Assembly: GCF_051521495.1 (NCBI RefSeq)
Contig: NZ_CP150355.1
Location: forward strand, 7,750,001 to 7,814,000
Source of the DNA: Sorangium sp051521495
Lineage (GTDB): Bacteria > Myxococcota_A > Polyangia > Polyangiales > Polyangiaceae
Direction: 5' to 3'
DNA length: 64,000 bases
Under the pieces are notes generated by a model, which saw only the letters and a list, made by a program, of their open reading frames with translations, was not told the origin of the DNA and did not search any database. Position 1 is the first letter of the stretch. Each line of letters starts with the position of its first letter. A program made the translations under genes and the position numbers. Positions 34,090-43,100 of the stretch are shown here, in pieces.

Positions 34090-35082
34090 TCACGACTCCC
34101 CGGCGGGATCGGGCTTGCCCCCCGTGGTGCCGGCGATTCCCTGCCGCATCTCGGTGTCGGCGATGACGTTGCGCATGTTGTAGTAGTCCATGACGCCGAG
34201 CTTGCCCGTGCGGAGCGCCTCCGCGACGGCGAGCGGGATCGTCGACTCCGCCTCGACGAGCTTCGCCCGCATCTCCTGCGTCCTGGCCTTCATCTCCTGC
34301 TCCTGCGCGACCGCCAGCGCGCGGCGCGACTCCGCCTTGGCCTGCGCCACCTGCTTGTCCGCCTCGGCCTGCTCCGTCTGGAGCTTCGCGCCGATGTTGG
34401 ATCCGACGTCGACGTCGGCGATGTCGATGGAGAGGATCTCGAACGCCGTCCCCGCGTCGAGGCCCTTCTTGAGCACGTTCTTCGAGATGGTGTCGGGGTT
34501 CTCGAGCACGTGCTTGTAGTCGTCGGCGGAGCCGATGGTCGAGACGACGCCCTCGCCGACGCGGGCCAGCACCGTCTGCTCGCCCGCGCCGCCGACGAGG
34601 CGATCGATGTTGGCGCGCACGGTCACGCGCGCGATCGCGAGGAGCTGGATGCCGTCCTTGGCCACGGCCGAGACCTTCGGGGTCTCGATGACGCGCGGGT
34701 TCACCGACATCGCCACCGCCTCGAGCACGTTGCGGCCGGCGAGATCGATCGCGGCCGCGCGCGAGAAATCGAGCTCCATCCCCGCCTTGCCCGCCGAGAT
34801 GAGCGCGTTGACGACCGCCTCCACCCGGCCGCGGGCCAGGTAGTGGGCCTCGAGCATGTCGACGGACACCTCCTCGAGGCCCGCCTTCACGGCGCTGATC
34901 CGCGCGTTGACGATCTGATCGGGCGGCACCCGGCGCAGGCGCATCGCGATGAGCGTGAGCATCGAGACCCCGGCGCCCGACGCCTGCGCGGCGATCCACA
35001 GCCGGAGCGGCACCATGTACAGCGTCGCGACGATGGCGACGAGCACGAGCCCGCCTATCACGATGACCGAGATGATCTCCAT
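34090..35082 (-). CDS. floA: Flotillin-like protein FloA
   Basis: A 330-residue bacterial flotillin (UPF0365/YqfA family) that scaffolds functional membrane microdomains. The N-terminus is a membrane-embedded hydrophobic hairpin (about 3-30), followed by the SPFH-like domain and the Ala/Glu/Lys-rich coiled coil (about 235-290, with AEADKQVAQAKAESRRAL). The family end GVMDYYNMRNVIADTEMR is present. Length matches the family (about 330). Two starts are possible: GTG 35094 and ATG 35082; the latter directly begins the membrane segment and has GGAGAGGG before it. It follows nfeD-short by 52 bp, the common arrangement in Bacillus and many other bacteria. Confidence 0.96.
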   Translation of the reverse strand: MEIISVIVIGGLVLVAIVATLYMVPLRLWIAAQASGAGVSMLTLIAMRLRRVPPDQIVNARISAVKAGLEEVSVDMLEAHYLARGRVEAVVNALISAGKAGMELDFSRAAAIDLAGRNVLEAVAMSVNPRVIETPKVSAVAKDGIQLLAIARVTVRANIDRLVGGAGEQTVLARVGEGVVSTIGSADDYKHVLENPDTISKNVLKKGLDAGTAFEILSIDIADVDVGSNIGAKLQTEQAEADKQVAQAKAESRRALAVAQEQEMKARTQEMRAKLVEAESTIPLAVAEALRTGKLGVMDYYNMRNVIADTEMRQGIAGTTGGKPDPAGES

Positions 35083-35134
35083 ATCCCTCTCCACCCGTCC
35101 CTGTCCGTGAAGGGCCGCCTATCGCGCGCGCTCT

Positions 35135-35608
35135 CTAGGGCCCGCGCGGCTCGACGACGACCCGATTCCCCTCCACGCTCGCGACACGCACGGGCGTGCC
35201 AGCCTCCACGTAGAGGCCGTCGGTCACGACGTCGACCGCGCGATCCTCGATCTGGACCGTGCCGGCGGGGCGGAGCGGCGTGAGCGCCCTGCCCTCCTTG
35301 CCGGCCAGCGCGGCGAGGCGCGCGTCGGGGCCGCGCCCGCTTCGCTGGGTCTCGCTCAGCACCATCTTGCGGCCCATCCGCGTCCTCGGGACAGCCCAGA
35401 ACAGGAGCCCCGTCGCGCAGACGCCGGCGCCCAAGGCGAGCAGGCCGTAGCCGATCCCGAGGGTCGCCCACGCGAGCGCGACCGCGCCGAGCACGGCGGC
35501 GCCGCCGAGGAACCCGACGAGGCCGACGCCGGGGATGACGAGCACCTCGATGGCGAGCAGCACGAGACCCGCCACGAGCAGCGCGACGACGAGCAGCGCC
35601 GACGTCAC
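35135..35608 (-). CDS. Short NfeD-family membrane protein
   Basis: A 157-residue protein with three predicted transmembrane helices (about 4-25, 28-46, 50-72) and a C-terminal OB-fold domain (about 95-155: GKEGRALTPLRPAGTVQIEDR, summarised; the family core is GxALTxLRPxGxV). NfeD proteins partner stomatins and flotillins. The GTG start at 35608 overlaps the stop of the long nfeD by 4 bp (GTGA), so translation is coupled. Its position directly before floA supports a FloA partner role. Confidence 0.92.
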   Translation of the reverse strand: MTSALLVVALLVAGLVLLAIEVLVIPGVGLVGFLGGAAVLGAVALAWATLGIGYGLLALGAGVCATGLLFWAVPRTRMGRKMVLSETQRSGRGPDARLAALAGKEGRALTPLRPAGTVQIEDRAVDVVTDGLYVEAGTPVRVASVEGNRVVVEPRGP

Positions 35609-37194
35609 GCTCCGCGCTCCTCGCTCTCGCCGCCCGCGATCGCCCTCACGACGACCCGGCCCCCCTCCGCGCGGATCACGCGGACGCGGGCGCCGGCCTC
35701 GACGTAACCGAGCTCCGAGAGCGCCTCGACGCGGCGGCCGTCGAGCGCGACCTTGCCCGAGGGGCGCAGATCGGTCGCGGCCGTGCCGAGCCGATCCACG
35801 AGCGACGCGAGCGTCGCCGTGCCCCCGGGATGCCCCCCGACGGCGACGCCGCGGATCGCCGTGCTTAGAACGAACCTCCGCCCGAGGCGCGTCCTCGGCG
35901 CGATGCGGGCGGCGCCCGCGGCGAGCACCGCCGTGGCCGCGAGGGAGCCGCACACCGAGGCCAGGGCGCGCGGCAGCCAGCCGGCGTGCCAGGCGACCTC
36001 GACCGGCACGCGCTCGAGATCGAGGAGCGAGAGGAGGAGGGCGCTCGCCACGCACGCAGCGCCCGCGACTCCAGGCACGACGTGCCCTGGGACGAAGATC
36101 TCCACCGCGATGAGGATCACGCCGACGACGAAGAGCGCGAGCTCCTCCCAGCCGGCGAGCTTCACGACGTGGTGGCCGAAGAAGAACAGCGCGAGGCACG
36201 AGAGCCCGACCGCGAGCGGGACGCCGTGGCCCGGCGCGTAGAGTTCGAGGAGGATGCCGAGCATCCCGAGGGTCATGAGGATCCCGGAGAGCGTCGGATC
36301 GGAGAGGAAGCGCGCGAGCTCCTCGGCGAAGCTGGGGCGCGGGCGGGAAATCTCGGCGGGCTGGGGGCGGCCCAGGGCGCCGAAGAGGTCCGCCTCGCTG
36401 CCGGCCTGCACCTCGGCGACGCCCCACGCGAGCGCCTGCGCGCCGTCCAGCGTGAGCAGCTTCCCCTTCTCGTCGAGGCCGGGGACCTCCACGTCGGCGT
36501 CGACCATGGCCTCGGCGATGTCGCCGCGCCGCCCCTTCGCCTCCGCGGTCGCGCGCATCTCCTTCCGCATGTACGACACGACCTTCTCGGCGACGGGCTT
36601 CATCTCGCCGCCCTCGATCTGCACGGGCGTCGCCGCGCCGAGGGTGGCGCCGGGGGCGACCGCGATGACGTCGCAGGCGAGCGAGATGAGCGCTCCGGCC
36701 GAGATCGCGCGCGGGTTGACCCAGCACACCGTGCGGGCGCGCGCCCGGAGCAGCGCGTCCCGAATGGCGAGCGCAGCGTCGATTCGGCCGCCGAGCGTGC
36801 TGATGTCGAGCACGAGGAGGTCGCCCTCCCCCTGGGCAGCGACGACGCGCTCCAGGAACGGCGATAGGCCGAGATCGATGGTCCCGGAGATCGCGACCAC
36901 GGTGACCTTCCCCGCGCCGGGGATCGGCGGGAGCGGCCGCGGGCCCGGCGGCGCGGGGGCGCCCGCCGTGGCCGCGCCGCCCGGGCTCGGCGCGGGCGCC
37001 GCCGTCTCACCGCGCGCGAGGCGGCACAGGGCCATCATCGCGAGCAGCGCGAGGAGCGGGGTCGCGAGCCGCACCCGCCTCGCGGCCTGTTCCAGCAGGC
37101 GCCACAAACCAGCCAAGCCCCGCTCCCTGCGATGGCTGCGCGGCTCGCGCCGCGCGCCCCGCTCCCTGAGGTTCACCCCGAAGAACGCCGTCAC
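35605..37194 (-). CDS. Long NfeD-family protein with ClpP-class serine protease domain
   Basis: A 529-residue membrane protein. Residues about 45-60 are a hydrophobic signal/anchor; about 95-270 is a ClpP/SppA-fold protease domain with the NfeD serine in NPRAISAGALISLACD and a candidate Lys about 40 residues later (KVVSYMRKEM); about 300-420 contains four to five transmembrane helices; about 460-520 is the C-terminal OB-fold. In the archaeal relative the protease cleaves the hydrophobic C-terminus of a stomatin partner, so FloA is the natural substrate here (inference). It starts at a GTG with no clear ribosome site; the first 40 residues are Arg-rich and a later start near residue 38 is possible. 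It heads the operon. Confidence 0.9.
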   Translation of the reverse strand: MTAFFGVNLRERGARREPRSHRRERGLAGLWRLLEQAARRVRLATPLLALLAMMALCRLARGETAAPAPSPGGAATAGAPAPPGPRPLPPIPGAGKVTVVAISGTIDLGLSPFLERVVAAQGEGDLLVLDISTLGGRIDAALAIRDALLRARARTVCWVNPRAISAGALISLACDVIAVAPGATLGAATPVQIEGGEMKPVAEKVVSYMRKEMRATAEAKGRRGDIAEAMVDADVEVPGLDEKGKLLTLDGAQALAWGVAEVQAGSEADLFGALGRPQPAEISRPRPSFAEELARFLSDPTLSGILMTLGMLGILLELYAPGHGVPLAVGLSCLALFFFGHHVVKLAGWEELALFVVGVILIAVEIFVPGHVVPGVAGAACVASALLLSLLDLERVPVEVAWHAGWLPRALASVCGSLAATAVLAAGAARIAPRTRLGRRFVLSTAIRGVAVGGHPGGTATLASLVDRLGTAATDLRPSGKVALDGRRVEALSELGYVEAGARVRVIRAEGGRVVVRAIAGGESEERGA

Positions 37195-37233
37195 GAGGGT
37201 AGCGCATACCAGCGCTCCACGATACCCCCCTGC

Positions 37234-37680
37234 TCAGCCCGTGCGCTCCATGAGCCTCGCCACGGCGTCCGCGAACTCGGCTGGTCGCTCCACGAGCCAG
37301 TCGTGGCCTCCCTCCGAGGAGACGACAAGGGTGGAGTCGGGGATCCAGCGTTGGATGGCGAGGGCCGAGCCGAGCGGCGCCGTGAGATCACGCGCCAGCG
37401 CCTCGACCGCTGGCTGGTAAGTCGCGCCGTCGATCAGCATGCTGGGCAGAAGCACCGCGGGCTTGCCGGAGCCCGTCTCGGTCGCATAAACGATCTCGCC
37501 GCCGACACGGATCTCCCGCCCTCGACCTGCCGCCCGCGCAGCCCGCCTCGACGCGGCGCCCGCGGCGATCGCCAGGATCTTCTCTCCTCGACCCGACCGC
37601 CGGACGTACGCGCCGCCGGCAAGGAGCGAGCGTCCGGCGCAGGCTCCCGTCGTTCCAGTTCGTCGAACGCGCTTTCCCAT
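37234..37680 (-). pseudogene. Alpha/beta-hydrolase relic with internal deletion
   Basis: A 148-codon frame. Its middle (about 65-100) reads like the first strands of an alpha/beta hydrolase (IVYATETGSGKPAVLLPSML, then IDGATYQPAVEAL) and its end (about 120-148) like the last strand and catalytic-His loop (VVSSEGGHDWLVERPAEF). Between them the roughly 120-150 residues that should hold the nucleophile elbow (GxSxG) and the Asp are missing, with no stop or frameshift at the join. The N-terminal 60 residues are basic and unusual. I conclude that an in-frame deletion removed the core and the gene is dead, although it remains open. ATG 37680 is the most likely start. Confidence 0.6.
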
Positions 37681-37920
37681 GATCGCCGAGCCGTTGCCTG
37701 CCGTGTGCCAGCGCGGGCCGTGTGACCGCGAATTCGTTGCGCAGACCGTATGAAAACCCGGAAGGCCGTTGAGCCTGTCGCGCGCCGCGCTAAGCTCCCC
37801 GACACAGGCTTCGACACAGCAATCTCCAGGCTCACTGGGCCAGCAGGCATATCGCCACGGGGCAGAGAGCCCCACGGCGCCTGCTCGGATAACCAGCTCT
37901 TCTGGAATGATAGAGGCGAT

Positions 37921-40023
37921 ATGTTGAGGTTCCGCTCCACGTCCGGAGATCGGAAGATGGCCGAGCTCAGCGTCTCGGCGCTCTCCGTATCCGCTGCGAT
38001 GTCCGTCCTCGCCCAAGGTGCGTGGGGGACGGACGCGCCGCCCGCTGCGGAGGTCCAGTGGGCCTATGCGCTCGTCGCTGCGCTCCGTTATCTGCCAGCC
38101 GCGATCGAGATCGCCGCGGCCACGCTGCGGCGGACGGGAATGTCGGCCGAGGCGTATTTACGAAAGAACGCGGCGCAGCTGGATCCCGGGGGACCCGAGG
38201 GAGAGATCGTGGGTGTCGTGCTCGGCGACGCGCTGGAGTCGCTCGGCGAGGAGGCGCGCCGGGTGGCGCAGGCGCTCGCCGTGCTGCCCGCAGCGGGCGC
38301 CCCGCTCGAGGTGGTCGCTGCCGCGGCCGGGAAGCCTGCGCCGTCCGCCGCGCGGCCGCTCCAGCTGCTCGTGCATGGCCGGGTGGTGTCGCTCGATCAG
38401 GGCGCGCAGACCTTCACGATGACGCCGCTCGTCCGCGCCGTGGCCCGCGAGGACGCCGCGGCGGACGCGAGGCGCTGGGACGCGCTGCTCCGGGGGTCGG
38501 CGGACGCGATGCAGGCGCTCCTCTTCTGGACGGCCGCGGTCGAGGGGCGGCCGGAGGCGGCGATGCGCCGGCGCGTCGCCGGCGACCTCTTCGCGGCCCT
38601 CGACATCGCGCCGTTCCGGGACGGCGGGCGCGGCGCCGAGGTGCTGGCGCGAGCGCTCGTCGACGCCTGCACGGTGCTCGATCTCGGGCTCCCGGCCGAG
38701 GTACAGCAGCGCTTGCTCGACGAGGCGGCGCGGCTCTCGGGCGACGCGCTGCCCGAGCTGCGCGAGCGCGCGCTGGCCGCGCTCGAGAGCGCGCGTCGCG
38801 CCGAGCTCGCGAGCAAGCGGCGGGGCACCTTCGGGACGCTCCGCGCGACGCCGGCGGCTCGCGAGCGCGGCCGCCCCGGTCACCGCGACGTCCTCCGCAA
38901 GGCGGTGCGCGCGAGCGTGCAGCGAGCGGCGGCGCGGAGCTCGCCACCGGCCGAGGACGAGGTCGTCCGCGGCGCGAAGGAGCGGCTCGCGCGCGGCAAC
39001 CAGCGCCTCGGCGAGGGCGCGCTCGAGGCCGCCGCGGCGGACTACAGCGAAGCGCTCGCCGCGTTCGAGGCGGCCGCGAACGGACGTGGTCAGGCGACGG
39101 CGCTCCTGCTCCGCGGCGACGTGCGCCGGCGGCAGGGGGATCTCGCGGCCGCGTCGCACGATCACGAGCGGGCGCTGTCGCTGTTCAAGGCGGCGGCCGA
39201 CCGGAACGGAGAGGCGATGGTGCTGCTCGCGCGCGGCAACCTCCGGGTCGACCAGGACGATGTCGCGGGGGCGGCGAGCGACTACGGGTGCGCGCTGACG
39301 CTCCTCAGGGCGTGCCGCGATCGCCTGGGCGAGGCCAACGTGCTGAAGGCGCAGGGCGATCTGTGCTTCAGGGAGGGGGACCTCGCGGGCGCCGCGCGCG
39401 ACTACGACCGGGCGCTCTACATCCTCGAGGGCGTGGAGGAGCGCGTCCTCAGCCAGCTCCGCTCGCCCCCGCCGAGCAGCCGCGATGAGCGTCGCGGGGC
39501 GAGCGCCCGCGCCCGCCCCGCGCGCGAGGTGCTCCCGCAGCCCGATCTGCTCCGGGCGCTCGGGTGCGAGCAGACCCATGCGCGCACGTGGCAAGCCCGC
39601 GGGGACCTGCGCCTGCGAGAGCGGCAGACGGCGCTCGCGGTGCGCGACTATGGCAACGCGATCCTGCTGTACCGGGACAGCGGAGATCGCCGCGGCGAGG
39701 CCGCGGTGCTCAAGGGACGCGGCGACCTGCGCCGCCAGAGGGGCGCGCTCCCGGGCGCGCAGCGCGACTACGAGGATGCGCTGCGGCTCTTCGAGGCGCT
39801 CGGGGACAGCGCGGGCCAGGCGGCGGTGCTCCACGCGCGCGCCGACCTGCGCTTCGAGCGGGGCGACACCGCCGGTGCGGCGCTCGATTACACGAGGGCG
39901 CTCGCCCTGTTCGACGCGACGGGCGACCCGGCGGCTCATCCGGGCGCGAGCGGCGCCGTCATGGGCGCCTCCCACCGCGAGGACCCGCCGCGCCGCGCCG
40001 CCACGGCGGCTGTCCCGCGGTGA
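37921..40023 (+). CDS. Headless NB-ARC/STAND protein with TPR repeats
   Basis: About 700 residues. Near the start, TSGDRKMAEL and YLPAAIEIAAATLRRTGMS match the sensor (TTR/TSR) and GxP helix region of an NB-ARC ATPase; about 75-170 looks like its winged-helix part (AQALAVLPAAGAPLEVVA, MTPLVRAVARE). But Walker A and B are absent. After about 330 come at least six TPR-like units of about 40 residues (ATALLLRGDVRRRQGDLAAA; RGNLRVDQDDVAGAA; RGDLRRQRGALPGAQ). So the P-loop end has been lost or replaced. The frame is open from 37750; I use the ATG at 37921, but no ribosome site decides it. It could be a living TPR protein or a truncated relic. It is divergent from the relic at 37680. Confidence 0.65.
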   Translation: MLRFRSTSGDRKMAELSVSALSVSAAMSVLAQGAWGTDAPPAAEVQWAYALVAALRYLPAAIEIAAATLRRTGMSAEAYLRKNAAQLDPGGPEGEIVGVVLGDALESLGEEARRVAQALAVLPAAGAPLEVVAAAAGKPAPSAARPLQLLVHGRVVSLDQGAQTFTMTPLVRAVAREDAAADARRWDALLRGSADAMQALLFWTAAVEGRPEAAMRRRVAGDLFAALDIAPFRDGGRGAEVLARALVDACTVLDLGLPAEVQQRLLDEAARLSGDALPELRERALAALESARRAELASKRRGTFGTLRATPAARERGRPGHRDVLRKAVRASVQRAAARSSPPAEDEVVRGAKERLARGNQRLGEGALEAAAADYSEALAAFEAAANGRGQATALLLRGDVRRRQGDLAAASHDHERALSLFKAAADRNGEAMVLLARGNLRVDQDDVAGAASDYGCALTLLRACRDRLGEANVLKAQGDLCFREGDLAGAARDYDRALYILEGVEERVLSQLRSPPPSSRDERRGASARARPAREVLPQPDLLRALGCEQTHARTWQARGDLRLRERQTALAVRDYGNAILLYRDSGDRRGEAAVLKGRGDLRRQRGALPGAQRDYEDALRLFEALGDSAGQAAVLHARADLRFERGDTAGAALDYTRALALFDATGDPAAHPGASGAVMGASHREDPPRRAATAAVPR

Positions 40024-40042
40024 GGCCGGGGCTGCGCAGGGC

Positions 40043-40065
40043 CGCCGGCGCGCGACGCGCCGGCG
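40043..40065. terminator. Hairpin between convergent genes
   Basis: A perfect 10-bp GC stem (CGCCGGCGCG, loop CGA, CGCGCCGGCG) sits 20 nt after the TPR-gene stop and about 100 bp from the stop of the convergent kinase gene. No T tract. Confidence 0.5.
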
Positions 40066-40167
40066 CCGCGACGTTCGTGCGCGTCACCTCGACGCGTGCT
40101 TCTCGCACGCGCGGCGCGGAATCCGTCGGTGAACGAGCCGATCCGGGCGGCCCGGGGGGCGTCCGGG

Positions 40168-43100
40168 CTAGCCCCCTCGCTGCCGTTCGAGCCGCTCCCG
40201 CATGACGTTGGGGATCCGCCCAGCTGCCTCCATCGCCCGCTCGAGCGCCGCCTGCCCCTCCGCGTGGCGGCCGCGACGCAAGCGCGCCCGCGCTCGCGCC
40301 TCGATGACCTCGATCTGCTCCTGCCCCACGAAGAAGCGGGCAGATCGCTCCTCAAGCTCGTCCCACGCCTCGTCGCTCGCGTCCCGCGTCGCCAGGTCGA
40401 TCATCGACCACTGCACCTCTTCCGCGGGCGCCATCTCCATGCCCTCGCGCCCCTCCGCGATCGCCTTCGCCTGCTGAGCGCGGATCGCTTCGATGATCTC
40501 GCGCGCCTTGGTCTCGTCGCCCCGGTAAAGGAGCAGCCGGGCCAGAAGGAGCTGCACCACCGGTCGCGTCTCCTCCCCCCGCCGCTGGCGCTCCAGCGCC
40601 ACGGCCCGCTCGACGTGCGGCGCCGCCATCTCCAGGTTGCCCATCAGGTAGAGGGACTCGCCCAGGTTGAACTCCCCGACGAGCTCCATCGCTCCGACAC
40701 CCAGCTCACGCGAAATGGCAAGAACGCGGCACATATCCAGGATCATCCCCTCGTTGTCCCCGAGGTGCGCGCGAAGGAGCGCGCGGTTGTTGATCGCGGG
40801 CCCGAGGTGCAAGAGGTCGCCGCGCGATTCGCACATCCGGATCGTCCGATCCAGCGCCGCCCCTGCCTCGTCCAGCTTACCCAGACCCTGGTAGAGGAAA
40901 CTCAGGAGGAGCAGCGACACCAAGAACGTCTCGTAGCCCTCGTCGCCCAGGGCTTCAGCCTGCGCCGCCGCGAGCTCGAGCTGCGGCACCGCCTCCTTCT
41001 CGCGGTTCTCGCGCGCGAGCGAGCGCGCCACTCCCATCGAGAGGCGCGCCGCCAGCCCGAGCGGCAGATCGCCCTGCGCCAGCGCCCGCGCCTGCTCTAC
41101 GCGCTCCTTCGATCGCCCGTAGTCGTCCATCCAGTCGAGCGCCGTCGCCTGGTCGAGCAGGATCTCGATCTGCTCGATCGCGTCGCCCTCCTCGACCGCC
41201 ATCGCGCGCGCGCGATCGAGATCGCCGAGCGCGTCGTGGTAGCGCCCCAGGCGGTAGCGCATCAGCCCCCGACCCCGGTACGCCGCCCTCCGCCGCGCCC
41301 CGCGCTCCTCAACCGGCTGCGCGAGGGCGCGGCTGTAGTGGAGCTCCGCCTCGACGTAGGCGTGCCGCGCCCGCGCTCGCTCGGCCAGCTCCAGGTACGC
41401 CTCGTCTGCGATCGCAGCGAGCCCCGCCTCGGCCGCGTGGTATGCGATCTTGAACCGCCGCTGCTCCTCGCTCTCGTGGACCGCGTCTCGGTGGTGCTCG
41501 TAGACGGCCAGATGGATCTGCCGCCTCTCGGTCTCGGCGATCCCTTGCGCGATCGCCTCGCGCACGAGGGCGTGACGGAAGGCGAACCCGCCCTTCCGGC
41601 CGGCGACCAGCACGCCGGCCTCGACAAGACGCTCGGTCCCGACGCGCGCGTCGAGCGGGAAGGCCGCACCCTCGCCGCGCTGATCCAGGTGGTTCAGCAC
41701 GCCATCGATCTCGTCGAGCGACACCTCGGCGCCGAGCAGCGAGATCAGCCGTGCGTGCGCCCCGAGCGCCGGCCCCAGCGCCGCCATCTCGTCCTGCGCC
41801 AGCTGATCGATGTGCGGTAAAACGGGCAAACGATCGAGCTCGTCGGTCGCCAGGTACCACGCGTCGCCCCGCGGGTGCCGCCGCAAGATCCCCTCACGCT
41901 TGAGCCCGTGCACAAGCTCTACGAGCAGCAACGGCACCCGCTGCGAGCGTTCGAGCAGGCGATCGATCGCCGGCTCGGGCACGTCTCGCGCAGGCAGCAA
42001 CAGCCGCCGGCACAGCGCCCGCGCGCTCTCGGCGTCCATGGGCCCGAGCCGCACGGTCTCGCGCCGCGCGGCCCGCTCGCCCCAGGAGGGGTGCGCCTCC
42101 GCGAATGCCGGGCGCCCCACCGCGCAGATCCACAGCGGCGCGCCGCCGTCCGCGAGCGCCGCATATTCGAGGGCCGCGAGCGTCACATCATGGGCGAAGT
42201 GCGCATCGTCGAGGATGACGACGATGGGCTCAACAGCCGCGCGCCGACGCAAGCACTCGCCCGTCGCCCGCACACGCGCGGAGCGCAGCGCACCAGGCGC
42301 GGCCTCAAGCGCCTCGATCTCGGGGAAGACCTCGCCACCCGTCCGTTCGTTCACCCACCCGAGCGCCATCGCCAGCCCCGAGCCGAGCTCCTCGCCGAGC
42401 ACGGGACCGAGCCTCTCGAAGAGGATGGCGCGCGCGCCGCTCTGCGGGGGCGCCTCGGGCACGTCGAGCGCCTCACGCACGAGTTCCTGGAGCGTCGCAT
42501 CCGAGGCGCCGCTCGTCGGCTCCTGCCCGCGCAGATCGATCAGGTGGGCGTGCGGAAAGCGCGCCCGGAGCTGCTCGCCGAGCTCGACGAAAAGGCGGCT
42601 CTTCCCGTAGCCGGGCTCGCCAATCACCGACACGATCGTGGGCTGCCGGAGGCGAAGCGCCTCCTCCGCGCTGTGCAGCAGGGAGTCGACGACATCGCGG
42701 CGCCCGATGAACGCTCCGGGGTCCGTCGCCTCGCGCCCCTCTCCGCCGGTGCTGCTCGCGGGCTCGCGCGCGAGCTCTGCCTCTGCTGCGACGAGCGCCT
42801 CGGGGAGCGCGGCCGCGGCCGCGGGCGAGAGGAACGGCCCCGGCGGACCGGATGCCGCCGGCCACCGCTCAGCGCGCGAGAAGAGCGGGCTCAGGAAGCG
42901 CGTCGCGCCGCCCGGTCGAGCCTGGACCGAGACGGGCGCGAGATCGATGAGGACCCGCTCGCACAGCCCACCGCGCAGGAGCTCGTCGGCCGCCCGCTGC
43001 GCGTGCCGCACGGGGCTCGCCGCGCCCTCGTGGCCGAAGACCGCCACGTAGCGCGAGCCGGAGGCGTGCGCGAGATCGCCGCCCAGCGCCCGGATCCGGC

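Noticed and set aside
32479..35283. 934-codon plus-strand frame across the metalloprotease and floA
   Set aside because: It is the antisense of FloA and the HExxH protein; composition is low-complexity Arg-rich.
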